Source: Chthoniobacterales bacterium (GTDB taxonomy: Bacteria; Verrucomicrobiota; Verrucomicrobiia; Chthoniobacterales; DASVRZ01). From it: 64,000 bases of DNA. A model generated the notes under the pieces. It ran no database searches, was not told where the DNA came from, and worked only from the letters and a program-made list of their open reading frames with translations. The position numbers and the translations under genes were made by a program. Positions 33,639 through 44,832 of the stretch are shown in pieces. Position 1 is the stretch's first letter. Every line of letters starts with the position of its first letter. The DNA lies in contig JBDSQB010000002.1 in the NCBI GenBank assembly GCA_039930045.1, positions 186,001 through 250,000 on the forward strand, in the 5' to 3' direction.

Positions 33639-35129
33639 ATGGGAAACTTCTTCGACGATTACCAAACGGACGGGTTCTACGATGAAATGTTTGAGTCGCC
33701 CGGAGTGGTGCGTCCTCACTATCAAAAACTCCTCGCGCGCTTTAACGAGCTGGGGCCGGATGAGATCCAGAAAAAAATGGAAGTCGCCGAGAAATCATTT
33801 CTCACCCAGGGCGTCACTTTCACGGTTTACAACAACGACGAGGGCACGGAACGCATCTTTCCGTTTGACCTGATTCCGCGAATCATTCCCGCCGACGAAT
33901 GGGCGCATGTCGAGCGCGGCTTGGAGCAGCGGTTGCGGGCGTTGAATATGTTTTTGCACGACGTCTATCACGAGCAGCGCATCATTAAGGAAGGCATCGT
34001 GCCGCGGGAAGTCGTCGAGAGCGCGGTGCATTTTCGGCCCGAATTCATGGGCATCGATGTGCCGAAAGACATCTACATTCACATCTGCGGCACGGACCTG
34101 ATTCGTGACGGTAAGGGTGAATATTTCGTGCTGGAAGACAATGGCCGCTGTCCGTCGGGCGTGAGTTATGTGCTGGAGGGACGGCAGGCGATGAAGCGGG
34201 TGTTTCCAAAATTGTTTGCCAAATATCCGGTGCGTCCGGTCGATGGCTATTGTCAGGATTTGCTGAACTTGCTGCGCTACATCGCGCCCGATGGAAACCC
34301 CGATCCGACTATCGCTTTGCTCACACCCGGCGTGTATAACTCGGCCTACTTCGAGCATAGTTTTCTAGCTCGCTCCATGGGCATCGAAATCGTAGTCGGC
34401 CAGGACTTGGTCGTGCAAGGCTCGGAGGTTTTCATGAAGACGACGCGCGGCTTGAAACGCGTAGATGTCATCTATCGCCGCATCGACGACGACTTCCTCG
34501 ATCCGACGGTGTTTCGCAAGGATTCCGTGTTAGGAGTGCCCGGCATCGTCGAGGCTTGTCGCAAGGGTCGCGTGAGTCTGGCCAATGCGATTGGCACCGG
34601 AGTCGCCGACGACAAGGTCACCTACTACTACGTGCCCGACATGATTCGCTTCTATCTCTCCGAAGAACCAATTCTTCCTAATGTCCCGACCTATCTCACT
34701 GGCAACGAAAGCGACCGCGCTTATGTTCTCGAAAACATAGAAAAATTGGTCGTTAAATCCGCCAACGAGAGCGGCGGTTACGGCATGTTGATCGGACCGC
34801 ATTCCACCAAGGAGCAGTGCAATCAATTTCGCGAAGCCATCAAAGCCAACCCTCGCAACTATGTCGCGCAACCCGTGGTGCAACTTTCCCGCTCGCCATC
34901 GCACTGCGACTCCGGCGTAGAGGGCCGTCATATCGACTTGCGGCCCTATGTTTTGTTTGGCGAAAAGGTTAGTATCGTTCCGGGCGGACTAACACGCGTT
35001 GCGCTACGCAAAGGCTCGCTGGTAGTGAACAGCTCACAAGGCGGCGGCAGCAAGGACACCTGGGTGCTCGACCATGAACCTAACAACGAGCCCGATCAGC
35101 ATCAGACTCAATTCCAAACCCTCTCCTAA
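33639..35129 (+). CDS. Circularly permuted ATP-grasp type 2 protein
   Basis: The 496-aa protein starts [18 protein letters not shown] and carries [46 protein letters not shown] and [17 protein letters not shown], the set of motifs of the circularly permuted ATP-grasp family (formerly DUF404/DUF407). The family is predicted to form peptide or amide bonds with ATP, perhaps on small peptides, but no substrate is proven. It is always or mostly followed by an alpha-E protein as here (6 bp gap). In many genomes a transglutaminase-like protease and a proteasome-like hydrolase gene complete the set; none is seen here. Confidence 0.93.
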   Translation: MGNFFDDYQTDGFYDEMFESPGVVRPHYQKLLARFNELGPDEIQKKMEVAEKSFLTQGVTFTVYNNDEGTERIFPFDLIPRIIPADEWAHVERGLEQRLRALNMFLHDVYHEQRIIKEGIVPREVVESAVHFRPEFMGIDVPKDIYIHICGTDLIRDGKGEYFVLEDNGRCPSGVSYVLEGRQAMKRVFPKLFAKYPVRPVDGYCQDLLNLLRYIAPDGNPDPTIALLTPGVYNSAYFEHSFLARSMGIEIVVGQDLVVQGSEVFMKTTRGLKRVDVIYRRIDDDFLDPTVFRKDSVLGVPGIVEACRKGRVSLANAIGTGVADDKVTYYYVPDMIRFYLSEEPILPNVPTYLTGNESDRAYVLENIEKLVVKSANESGGYGMLIGPHSTKEQCNQFREAIKANPRNYVAQPVVQLSRSPSHCDSGVEGRHIDLRPYVLFGEKVSIVPGGLTRVALRKGSLVVNSSQGGGSKDTWVLDHEPNNEPDQHQTQFQTLS

Positions 35130-35135
35130 CCATTT

Positions 35136-36122
35136 ATGTTAAGCCGAGTCGCAGAAGCCATTTACTGGATGAACCGCTACATCGAGCGGGCGGAAAGCAA
35201 TGCCCGAATGCTCGATGTGAACATCCAGGTAATGCTCGACTTTGAGATGAATGGAGAGCGCGCCGCCCATAAGCATTGGAACCCGATCATCAGCACTCTG
35301 GAGGACCACGAGTTGTTTGCAAAACTCTATCCCGAGATGAATGGCGACAACGTGGTCGACTTCGTGACGTTCCAAAAAAAAAATCCGAACTCGATCTACT
35401 CCTGCATCGCCTACGCCCGCGAAAATGCCCGCACCGTGCGCGAGCAAATCTCCAGCGAGATGTTCGAGATTCTAAACAAGCTTTATCTCTTCATTCGCTC
35501 GGAAGACGCTCGGAAACTATTCCGCAACAGCTCCTACGAATTCTTTAACTACATCGTCGAAGGCTCGCATCTTTTCCAAGGCACCACCGACGCCACGATG
35601 ACCCACGGCGAAGGCTGGCACTTCGGCCAGGCCGGACGTTTCCTGGAGCGCGCCGACCGCACTTCGCGCTTGCTGGATATGAAGTATCACGTGCTGCTCC
35701 CGAGCGGCGAGCAAGTTGGCGGAAACGTCGATACCGTGCATTGGATGGGCGTGCTGCGCTCGTGCAGCGGGCTGGAGGCGTATCGCAAACTTTACGTCGA
35801 CCAAGTCGCGCCTTGGAAGGTGGCGAAATTTCTCATAACCGACGCCAGTTTCCCGCGCTCGATTAACTTCTGCGTGCGCGAACTGGACCGCGCGATCCAC
35901 CGCATTTCCGGCCTGCCCATTGGACAATATCAATGTGAGCTGGAACAACTTTCCGGCCGGCTGCAAGCGGACCTCGGCTACGTTTCGATCGACGAAATTT
36001 TCAAATTCGGGCTCCATCAATATCTGGACCGCATTCAACTACGGCTCATCGCCATCGCGGCAGCGTTGAGCGATGAATATTGCGACTGGCAGGTACCGGA
36101 AGTCGAGGCCGAGGCGGCTTAG
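35136..36122 (+). CDS. Alpha-E domain protein (DUF403)
   Basis: The 328-aa all-helical protein begins MLSRVAEAIYWMNRYIERAE, the hallmark of the alpha-E (DUF403) family, and contains DRTSRLLDMKYHVLLPS and VLRSCSGLEAYRKLY, all typical. The function is unknown; it is the regular partner of the circularly permuted ATP-grasp protein and probably acts with it in the same peptide-modifying system. The 170 bp after the stop show no gene. Confidence 0.93.
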   Translation: MLSRVAEAIYWMNRYIERAESNARMLDVNIQVMLDFEMNGERAAHKHWNPIISTLEDHELFAKLYPEMNGDNVVDFVTFQKKNPNSIYSCIAYARENARTVREQISSEMFEILNKLYLFIRSEDARKLFRNSSYEFFNYIVEGSHLFQGTTDATMTHGEGWHFGQAGRFLERADRTSRLLDMKYHVLLPSGEQVGGNVDTVHWMGVLRSCSGLEAYRKLYVDQVAPWKVAKFLITDASFPRSINFCVRELDRAIHRISGLPIGQYQCELEQLSGRLQADLGYVSIDEIFKFGLHQYLDRIQLRLIAIAAALSDEYCDWQVPEVEAEAA

Positions 36123-36291
36123 TAACTTCCTCCTCTGTCTCGCGATGTGTCCGAAGCAAATCTTCAAACGCTACCTTGCGTGAATCGGGGAAGCTGTTAG
36201 TGCGTTTTCGAGAAATCATGGAAACTGCTGACCTCAAATGAGACCAAGGACTAACTAGGCGATGCGGCGCGCGCTCCGGGTTCGTCTCTGT

Positions 36292-37458
36292 CTAAGTTAA
36301 CTGGAGAATTTCGCGGAATTGTGCGCACCAGTCGGGTTGCGTGCGCATGAGTTCCGACCAAGCCGGGAGGGGAACGGGGGTGTTTTCCAGGGGGCGATCC
36401 AGCACGGCGGAAAACTTCTCAACTAACATCGTTTCCTCGTCCTCGGGAAAATGCAGTCGGTTGAGCAAGGCGACGTGACGATAGCGACGGAGGGTGTGCC
36501 TCGCGGAGTGTTGGTAGGCGCTGCGCAAGGCTTGCAAGAAATCGGGGGTGAGGCGCATTCCTTCCCGCGCAAGATGGTGCAGCAGGCAGGAGCTAATGTC
36601 GGCGGCCAGTCGAGTTAGACCGCTATCTGCACGGCCATCTTCTAACACTTGATGCTTGTGCTCGTAGTTGGAGCCGAGGTCGATCTGCGCGACGGCTTCC
36701 GGCGGCAGGGCGCGGTGCACGGAGCAGAGAAGATCCATTTCCAATCCCCAGGCATCGGAGAGGGAAAATTGGGCCAGATCGGAGAGCCGCCCGCCAAATT
36801 CCCCGGCGAGCGGGTAGCGAAAACTATCGAGGAAATCGAGCAGCGGAGAGTGGCCCTCGACCCGCACGAGGGCGCGCAAAAGCGGGCCGACGAATAGGCG
36901 GGTGACGCGTCCGTAGAGCTGACCCCGTTCGCCTCCGTGTCGCGGGTAATAGCCCTTAATGAAGCGGTAGCCGAGAGCCGGGTCGAGCAGCGGCCAGGTG
37001 AGGAGGGCGGGCAGTTCGCGCGAGTAATGGAGGATGTCGCAATCGTGCGTGATGACGCATTCGCAGCCGCCCCGGAGGATGAGCCAGCCGAGGGCGGTCC
37101 AGAGGTTGAAGCCCTTGCCGGAGCGCGGTTCGGGGAGGAGGGCTTGCAGCGCGGGATCGTCGTTCCAGAGAAGAGTGATGCGCGGGTGATCGGCGAGTTG
37201 GGCGCGAATGTCCGGGAGGTCGTCGGCGGTGGCCTGGTTGAGGCTGACAACGATCTGGGAAAGATAGTGGGCGTGCCGGATTTCCGCGAGAATGGAGCGC
37301 ATCGCCGGACGTCGGAAGTCGTCCAGCGTGCAGGGTAATATGAGCGCAGTGCCATGCGACTCGGCGAGTGTCTCCAATTGCCTCTCCAATTCCTCCAGCG
37401 GGGTCGTATTCAGCCGGGGCAGCGTGCTGATGAGGCCACGCTGATGGAAGTCGCTCAT
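36292..37458 (-). CDS. Glucosyl-3-phosphoglycerate synthase-like glycosyltransferase
   Basis: The 388-aa protein has a GT-A fold with ALILPCTLDDFRRPAM, an acceptor-loop SGKGFNLWTALGWL, the metal-binding D-x-D in THDCDILHYSRE, and FIKGYYPRHGGERGQLYGRV followed by YPLAGEFGGRLSDL. These fit the GT81 group (GpgS and relatives), which makes glucosyl-3-phosphoglycerate, a precursor of glucosylglycerate osmolytes or polymethylated polysaccharides. Its ATG overlaps the stop of pssA by 4 bp, which places it in a phospholipid operon and leaves open an action on a lipid. No phosphatase gene (GpgP) is adjacent. Confidence 0.8.
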   Translation of the reverse strand: MSDFHQRGLISTLPRLNTTPLEELERQLETLAESHGTALILPCTLDDFRRPAMRSILAEIRHAHYLSQIVVSLNQATADDLPDIRAQLADHPRITLLWNDDPALQALLPEPRSGKGFNLWTALGWLILRGGCECVITHDCDILHYSRELPALLTWPLLDPALGYRFIKGYYPRHGGERGQLYGRVTRLFVGPLLRALVRVEGHSPLLDFLDSFRYPLAGEFGGRLSDLAQFSLSDAWGLEMDLLCSVHRALPPEAVAQIDLGSNYEHKHQVLEDGRADSGLTRLAADISSCLLHHLAREGMRLTPDFLQALRSAYQHSARHTLRRYRHVALLNRLHFPEDEETMLVEKFSAVLDRPLENTPVPLPAWSELMRTQPDWCAQFREILQLT

Positions 37459-38300
37459 GAAACCGGCGTTCCGGATGAAGCGGCAGGCTCCTCGTCGTCG
37501 TCATCATCGTCCTCCTCGATTTCCCGCCGCCAGCTTTTGGAAACGAAAGGACGGAAGAATCCGTAGAGCAGGTAGCTGATGAAGAGGACCGCGGGCATGA
37601 CGCTATAGTAGCGGACCGTGAGCAGTATGATGACGATGACGCCGAGCAGGCGCGGGAGGGATTTCTGCGTGCGCCAGTTCACCGCCTTGAAGCTCGGGTA
37701 TTTGAAGTGGCTGAACATCATCCACGAGAGAAACAGGAGCAACGGCGGAAGCAGGAAACGCCAGCGTCCGATCTCGTGGTCGTGTTCCTGCAGGCCGAGC
37801 ATGAAGAGCGTGATCGACGCGGTCACACCCGCTGCGGCGGGAATGGGGATGCCGGAAAAATCCTTGTCCACGGGCTCGCCCGCTTGCTTGGCGGCGGCGA
37901 TGCAGTTGAAGCGCGCCAGCCGCAACGCTCCACAGACTAGATAAACCGAGGCCACCAGCCAGCCGGGATCGAAGTCGCGCAGGACGATCCGATATACCAG
38001 CAACGCCGGGGCGACGCCGAAGGAAACGATGTCGGCGAGGGAGTCAAACTCGCGTCCAAAGGGGCTTTCCGCCCCAGCCATCCGGGCCATGCGGCCATCG
38101 AGAATATCGAAAACGCAGGCACCCAAAATGAGCAGGATGGCTTCGCGATAATAGACAAACGGATTTCCCAGAATGGGATCGCTTTGGACTTGGATCAGCG
38201 CGCCCTCGATGATGCGCAGGATCGCCGTGAAGCCGCAGAATAAATTTCCCGCCGTCATCAGGTTCGGCAGGAGATAGATTTTGGGTTCGCCTTCGCGCAT
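37455..38300 (-). CDS. pssA: CDP-diacylglycerol-serine O-phosphatidyltransferase
   Basis: The 281-aa inner-membrane enzyme has the CDP-alcohol phosphatidyltransferase signature D-G-x2-A-R-x8-G-x3-D-x3-D in FDILDGRMARMAGAESPFGR followed by EFDSLADIVSF. It joins CDP-diacylglycerol and serine to make phosphatidylserine. The N-terminus is typical of the type II enzymes (IYLLPNLMTAGNLFCGF) and seven to eight membrane segments follow. The C-terminus is acidic (EEDDDDDDEE). It lies 12 bp after psd, the next enzyme of the pathway, and overlaps the GpgS-like gene. Confidence 0.95.
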   Translation of the reverse strand: MREGEPKIYLLPNLMTAGNLFCGFTAILRIIEGALIQVQSDPILGNPFVYYREAILLILGACVFDILDGRMARMAGAESPFGREFDSLADIVSFGVAPALLVYRIVLRDFDPGWLVASVYLVCGALRLARFNCIAAAKQAGEPVDKDFSGIPIPAAAGVTASITLFMLGLQEHDHEIGRWRFLLPPLLLFLSWMMFSHFKYPSFKAVNWRTQKSLPRLLGVIVIILLTVRYYSVMPAVLFISYLLYGFFRPFVSKSWRREIEEDDDDDDEEPAASSGTPVS

Positions 38301-38312
38301 GGGAGTCAGGTT

Positions 38313-38969
38313 CTAATCGGCCAGCTCGGCGATGGGAGTGGTGCCGCATTTCACCCGATCTCCGATCTTCACGAGCAATTTCGCGTCAAGCGGCAGATAG
38401 ACTTCCGTGCGCGAGCCGAAGCGGATCATGCCAAAGTGGTCGCCTTTTTTCAGTTCGTCGCCAACCGCGCTCCACGGAACAATGCGCCGCGCGATGGCCC
38501 CGGTGATCTGGCGGACGACGAAGGTGACCCGGGAATTTTGGAAGCCCCAGGTGATGTATTCGTTGAGCGTGGTGGCGTCGGGATGGCGCGCGTCGAGCAT
38601 TTTGCCGAGGTGATGCGCCCGGTGGATGACGCGTCCGGCGAGCGGAGCCCGGTTCGTATGGACGTCGAAAACGGAAAGAAAAATGCCGACGCGCTGCATT
38701 TTGGAATTGGTCACTTCGGGCTCGAGCATTTCACCCACAATATCGGCCACGACCCCGTCAGCGGCCGCCACAACGAGCGAATCGCCGGGAGGAATCACTC
38801 GAATCGGGTCGCGAAAAAAGTAAAACACGTAAATGATGAGGAGCAGCCACAAGCCCACGAGCAAGGTGCCCAGAATGGCAAACCAGATGCTTAAAATTGC
38901 TGATCCGACCGCCAGAGCGACCACAATTGCCAAGATCCAACGAGCCTCATAGATAGTTTGCCAGCGCAT
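38313..38969 (-). CDS. psd: Phosphatidylserine decarboxylase (short, PSD-A type)
   Basis: The 218-aa protein has a double membrane hairpin at 11-50 and a cytoplasmic domain with VAAADGVVADI, FLSVFDVHTNRAPLAGRV and the self-cleavage site G-S in IRFGSRTEVYLP. Cleavage before Ser yields the pyruvoyl cofactor. It makes phosphatidylethanolamine from the product of PssA, encoded just downstream. It is the first gene of the three-gene minus-strand operon. Confidence 0.95.
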   Translation of the reverse strand: MRWQTIYEARWILAIVVALAVGSAILSIWFAILGTLLVGLWLLLIIYVFYFFRDPIRVIPPGDSLVVAAADGVVADIVGEMLEPEVTNSKMQRVGIFLSVFDVHTNRAPLAGRVIHRAHHLGKMLDARHPDATTLNEYITWGFQNSRVTFVVRQITGAIARRIVPWSAVGDELKKGDHFGMIRFGSRTEVYLPLDAKLLVKIGDRVKCGTTPIAELAD

Positions 38970-39066
38970 AAGCCCCTAGTCTCGACACGGAGAAACCAGC
39001 GTCAAGCGTAAGTTCCCGGATCGAGATCGGTTCAGCAGCCAAGTTAGATAGTTTGCTCCTAATTCA

Positions 39067-39095
39067 TTGACAAGACAGGCGCATCGTCTTAATGC
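39067..39095 (+). promoter_or_regulatory. Possible sigma-70-like promoter for the secreted repeat protein
   Basis: TTGACA at 39067 is a perfect -35 box. At 17-bp spacing lies TAATGC, a weak -10 (CATACT occurs a few bases later). It is 120 bp upstream of the 39216 start. Only the -35 match is good, so the call is tentative. Confidence 0.25.
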
Positions 39096-39215
39096 CATAC
39101 TGATTGAAGCGATGCCGATCAGCGGGCTCGCAGATGCCCCTTTAGCGTAACTTTCACCCCCCCAAGCCTCTTTTCCTGGAAGGCACCCACTAAAAAGGCG
39201 AAAGCCAACCAATTT

Positions 39216-40403
39216 ATGAGACTCAACCCATTTATCGCGACCTGCCTCGGAATCCTTCTCGCATGGTCATCCGCCCAAGCGCAAACGCAGCAAGTGCCTG
39301 CTAATGATAACTTTGCCAATCGCGAGGTTATTTATGGCACCAACCACATTAGTTTTGGAAATAATGTTCTAGCTACCACAGAAACAAACGACCGGGGTTA
39401 TTCCATCAGCTCTGTGTCACACACAGTGTGGTGGAGCTGGACTGCGCCGGTGGATGGGGTCGTTACCATTGATACGAATGGAAGTAGTTTCGATACGACC
39501 ATGGCGGTTTTCACAGGCAATTCCCTGTCAAATTTGTTCATTGTAACCGAAGTTCAAGGCAACCAGCTTTACTTTGCAGAGGATGATGATGCCGGGATTG
39601 GCTTGGCCAGTTTGGTCACATTCACGGCTCAAGCCGGGGTTACCTATCAAATTTCCATCGATGGGTTTGTCGGAAACATCGGCTTCATCGAGTTAAATCT
39701 GGCCATGAAGTTTACGCCTCCCAGCAACGATAATTTTGCCAACAGGCAGGTTGTGAATGGCGCTGGAGCAACCATCTCTGCCACCAATGTGGGTGGCACT
39801 AGAGAATTTGGTGAGCCAAATCACGCTGGCAATGCGGGGGGCGAATCCCTCTGGTACAGCTGGACGGCACCCCGAACGGGCTTGGTGCAGATAAAATCCA
39901 CCGGTACAAACTTCGATACCATTTTGGGAGTGTATGTCGGTGATGGCTTGGGTGCATTGTTCGATGCCTCGAGCTCTGCGAATTCTGGCGTAATAAATTC
40001 GACCCCAAACGAACTCGATTTCAAAGTCATCGGCGGGGAGACTTATGCGATTGCGGTAGATGGCATGGACGGGCGGGTGGGATCGTTCACGCTGACGGTG
40101 GCCCAGGGACCCGCAATTTCATTAAGCGGCGTCCTCAATTATGGCTCTCGCAAAGTTAAGTCGAAGACCACTCTCACGTTGAAAATAGTGAACACCGGCA
40201 CAACGACTTTAAAAATTCGTGGCATCGACTGTCCATCTGGCTACGAAGCCCGATATAGCGGCAGTCTTGCTCCCGGAAGGAGTAAATCGGTGCGCGTAAT
40301 CTTTTCCCCAAACCGAAAGGGCACTTTTAACAGTTACTTGACTGTCAGAAGCAATGCCGCTGCCGGAAATAATAAAAGGCGCTTGACTGGCACAGGCTAC
40401 TAA
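39216..40403 (+). CDS. Secreted protein with two beta-sandwich repeats and an ASH-like domain
   Basis: The 395-aa protein has a signal peptide (cleavage after SSAQAQ, near residue 23). Two similar domains of about 130 residues follow. Each starts N-D-N-F-A-N-R (residues 29-35 and 172-178), then has a W-x-W/W-Y-S-W-T-A-P segment and an F-D-T-x-x-x-V-y-x-G-d segment, the pattern of secreted PPC-like beta-sandwich modules. Residues about 300-395 resemble an ASPM-SPD-2-Hydin or 'choice-of-anchor D' domain (GSRKVKSKTTLTLKIVNTGT, RVIFSPNRKGTF). It is probably exported and surface-exposed. Its GC content is lower than that of the neighbours. No known enzyme motif is seen. Confidence 0.78.
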   Translation: MRLNPFIATCLGILLAWSSAQAQTQQVPANDNFANREVIYGTNHISFGNNVLATTETNDRGYSISSVSHTVWWSWTAPVDGVVTIDTNGSSFDTTMAVFTGNSLSNLFIVTEVQGNQLYFAEDDDAGIGLASLVTFTAQAGVTYQISIDGFVGNIGFIELNLAMKFTPPSNDNFANRQVVNGAGATISATNVGGTREFGEPNHAGNAGGESLWYSWTAPRTGLVQIKSTGTNFDTILGVYVGDGLGALFDASSSANSGVINSTPNELDFKVIGGETYAIAVDGMDGRVGSFTLTVAQGPAISLSGVLNYGSRKVKSKTTLTLKIVNTGTTTLKIRGIDCPSGYEARYSGSLAPGRSKSVRVIFSPNRKGTFNSYLTVRSNAAAGNNKRRLTGTGY

Positions 40404-40425
40404 AGCCCCCGCTGGGCTTTAGTAG
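40397..40425 (+). terminator. Strong hairpin at the stop of the secreted-protein gene
   Basis: CTACTAAAGCCC and GGGCTTTAGTAG form a perfect 12-bp stem with a 5-nt loop; the left arm includes the stop codon. No T-run follows, so it may be a weak terminator or mRNA-stabilising element. Confidence 0.55.
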
Positions 40426-40520
40426 ACAGCTCCAGCCATAGGCTTGAGTGCTTCGGAGTATATTTGAGCTATGCGGCTGCTTCCGCAGAGGTGATAGCGA
40501 CGTATGGCCAGACAATCTGA

Positions 40521-41654
<1,134 letters not shown>

Positions 41655-41670
41655 TTTAGATCCAACTCCG

Positions 41671-42885
41671 ATGGCCAAGAAAGACATCCGCGACATCAAA
41701 GTCACCGGGAAACGCGTCCTCGTGCGCGTCGATTTTAACGTCCCGCTCGACGACAAACCCGGCGGGATGGTCATTACCGACGACACCCGGATCAAGGAAA
41801 CGCTGCCCACGCTGCGCTACCTCGTCGAGCAGGGCGCAAAAGTCATCCTTTGCAGCCATCTCGGACGCCCAAAAGGCCAGGTCGATCTCAAGCAAAGCCT
41901 GCGTCCCGTCGCCGCACGACTGGCGGAAATGCTCTCCATCCCGGTGGCATTTTCCAGTGTTTGTGTTGGACCCGAAGCCGTCGAAAAATCGCAGGCGCTC
42001 GATCCGGGTGAGATTCTTCTCTTGGAAAATGTCCGCTTCATGCCGGGTGAGGAAAAGAACGACCCCGCACTTGCCAAGCAGTTTGCCGAGCTCGCCGACA
42101 TCTACGTCAACGACGCTTTCGGCTCCGCCCATCGCGCTCACGCCTCCACTGAGGGCGTTGCCCACCTCGTTCCGATTGCGGTTTCCGGCCTCCTCATGGA
42201 AAAGGAACTCCACTTCCTCGGCGACGAACTGCAAAACCCGGCCAAACCCTTCGTCGTCATCCTCGGCGGCGCGAAAGTCTCCGACAAAATCCAAGTCATC
42301 GATGCGCTGCTCGAAAAAGCCGACACCATTCTCATCGGCGGCGGCATGGCTTATACCTTTGGCCTCGCCCTCGGCAAAAAAATCGGCAAATCCCTCTCCG
42401 AGCCCGACAAGGTGGACACCGCCAAGCTCGCGCTCGCCAAAGCCAAGGCCAAGGGAGTTAAATTCCTATTGCCGGTCGATAACTACATCGTCGAAACCCT
42501 CGATTTTAAGAACAAAACCGTCAGTCCCGGCAAAGTCACTGCGGTGGGCGAGGACATTCCCGATGGCTGGGAAGGCGTTGATATCGGACCTGAAACCATC
42601 AAATTGTTTTCCGCCGAAATCGCCTCCGCCAAAACCGTCCTCTGGAACGGCCCCATGGGCGTCTTCGAGATCAAAGATTGCGCCAAAGGCACCTTTGCCC
42701 TCGCCGAAGTCATCGCGCAAAATCAGTCCGCCAAAACCATCATCGGCGGCGGCGACAGCGTGAAAGCCGTCAAACGTGCGGGCGTTTCCGACAAAGTCAC
42801 CTTCATTTCCACCGGCGGCGGTGCCTCGCTCGAACTTCTCGAAGGCAAAGTCCTCCCCGGCGTCGCCGCTCTGGCCGACAAATAA
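41671..42885 (+). CDS. pgk: Phosphoglycerate kinase
   Basis: The 404-aa monomeric enzyme transfers phosphate from 1,3-bisphosphoglycerate to ADP. Signatures are the N-terminal GKRVLVRVDFNVPLDD, LCSHLGRPKGQVDLKQSL, LLENVRFMPGEEKND, the substrate-binding YVNDAFGSAHRAHAST and the nucleotide-binding GGGDSVKAVKRAG and STGGGASLELLEGK near the C-terminus. Length is normal. The tpiA start follows 13 bp after the stop. Confidence 0.98.
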   Translation: MAKKDIRDIKVTGKRVLVRVDFNVPLDDKPGGMVITDDTRIKETLPTLRYLVEQGAKVILCSHLGRPKGQVDLKQSLRPVAARLAEMLSIPVAFSSVCVGPEAVEKSQALDPGEILLLENVRFMPGEEKNDPALAKQFAELADIYVNDAFGSAHRAHASTEGVAHLVPIAVSGLLMEKELHFLGDELQNPAKPFVVILGGAKVSDKIQVIDALLEKADTILIGGGMAYTFGLALGKKIGKSLSEPDKVDTAKLALAKAKAKGVKFLLPVDNYIVETLDFKNKTVSPGKVTAVGEDIPDGWEGVDIGPETIKLFSAEIASAKTVLWNGPMGVFEIKDCAKGTFALAEVIAQNQSAKTIIGGGDSVKAVKRAGVSDKVTFISTGGGASLELLEGKVLPGVAALADK

Positions 42886-42898
42886 CACTGCAACTCGA

Positions 42899-43669
<771 letters not shown>

Positions 43670-43698
43670 TCCCGCCAGAACTGAGTTAGACTCCGCTC

Positions 43699-44025
43699 AT
43701 GCGAGATGTCTTTGTGAACCAGGACCATGCGCGGGTGGGATTTTACAAATCCGTGCTGGAGGAGGCGGGAATCCCGAGCTTCATTCGCAACGAATTCAGC
43801 AATAACGGCCTGACTGAAATGCCGTCGGGCTTGTTTTTCCCGACTCTTTGCGTGGTGAACGATGAGGATTACGACGAGGCCATGCGGATTCTGGGGCCGA
43901 TATTTTATGGCAGTCCGTCGGCGCTGCCGGATTGGGTCTGCGCGAAATGCCAGGCCGAGGTGCCTGGAAATTTCGACGCTTGCTGGCGATGCGGTGAGTT
44001 CCGAGTGGCCGAGGAACCGGTCTAA
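43699..44025 (+). CDS. DUF2007-type signal-transducing protein with a zinc ribbon
   Basis: The 108-aa protein has a DUF2007 domain (about 1-72; RDVFVNQDHARVGFYKSVLE, PSFIRNEFSN, TLCVVNDEDYDEAMRIL), a ferredoxin-like fold that is annotated as a putative prokaryotic signal transducer of unknown ligand. Residues 77-100 are a four-cysteine zinc ribbon (C-x2-C-x9-C-x2-C in CAKCQAEVPGNFDACWRCGE). Such two-part proteins are common in Verrucomicrobiota. The gene is 30 bp after tpiA, perhaps on its transcript. Confidence 0.82.
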   Translation: MRDVFVNQDHARVGFYKSVLEEAGIPSFIRNEFSNNGLTEMPSGLFFPTLCVVNDEDYDEAMRILGPIFYGSPSALPDWVCAKCQAEVPGNFDACWRCGEFRVAEEPV

Positions 44026-44095
44026 AAGATTCGACTGCAACTCCGCTCAAAAAGTTTCCCAACATCGCAAGCCGGGATGTGCTACGTTTCGCGCC

Positions 44096-44827
44096 ATGAA
44101 TAAAGTGGCCACGGTGACGCTCTCGTTTTGGGTGATGAAAATCTGCGCCACCACCCTCGGCGAGACGGCAGGCGACCTCCTTTCGATGACGCTCCATGTC
44201 GGCTACGCCATCAGCTCGCTCATTCTCATCGGCCTGTTTGCGATCTCGCTGGTGGCGCAGCTTCGGGCGAAGAAATTCCATCCCTGGCTCTATTGGACCG
44301 TGATCCTGACCACCAGCACGGCGGGCACCACGATGTCGGATTTCATGGATCGCACCCTTGGGCTGGGCTACGCAAAAGGCTCGCTGCTGATCGTTTCCAC
44401 GCTCATCGCCATCCTCGCGGCCTGGCGGCTGACGGAGGGTTCGCTGCGGGTGGATCACATCGCCTCGCGTCGGGCGGAAATGTTTTACTGGTTCGCCATT
44501 CTCGTCTCCAACACGCTCGGGACGGCGCTGGGCGATTATCTGGCCGACGATTCGGGTCTCGGTTTTCTCGGTGGCGCGGCGTTGATCGGCGGTTTGCTCG
44601 TGATAGTGGCGCTGGCGTATCGGCTGACACCGCTCAGTCGGGTGCTGCTTTTCTGGGTGGCGTTTGTGCTCACGCGTCCTTTTGGAGCGACGTTTGGCGA
44701 TTTGTTGACGAAGCCGCTCGCAAAGGGCGGGCTGAATTTCGGCACGATCGGCAGTTCGGCGATCCTGTTCGTGATCCTCGGGGCACTGATTTTCTGGACA
44801 CACCGCAAGGGAACGGACACCGCTTAA
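44096..44827 (+). CDS. COG4705/DUF347-type membrane protein
   Basis: The 243-aa protein consists of four similar repeats of two membrane helices each, with the recurring motif T-x-G-x-T/A-x-x-D (TTLGETAGDLLS, TSTAGTTMSDFMD, SNTLGTALGDYLA, TRPFGATFGDLLT). That is the DUF347 repeat of COG4705 membrane-anchored proteins. The conserved Asp residues in membrane helices suggest metal or ion transport, for which manganese has been proposed in some members, but no function can be assigned here. The start ATG 44096 is preferred over upstream frames that overlap the DUF2007 gene. Confidence 0.85.
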   Translation: MNKVATVTLSFWVMKICATTLGETAGDLLSMTLHVGYAISSLILIGLFAISLVAQLRAKKFHPWLYWTVILTTSTAGTTMSDFMDRTLGLGYAKGSLLIVSTLIAILAAWRLTEGSLRVDHIASRRAEMFYWFAILVSNTLGTALGDYLADDSGLGFLGGAALIGGLLVIVALAYRLTPLSRVLLFWVAFVLTRPFGATFGDLLTKPLAKGGLNFGTIGSSAILFVILGALIFWTHRKGTDTA

Positions 44828-44832
44828 GCAAC

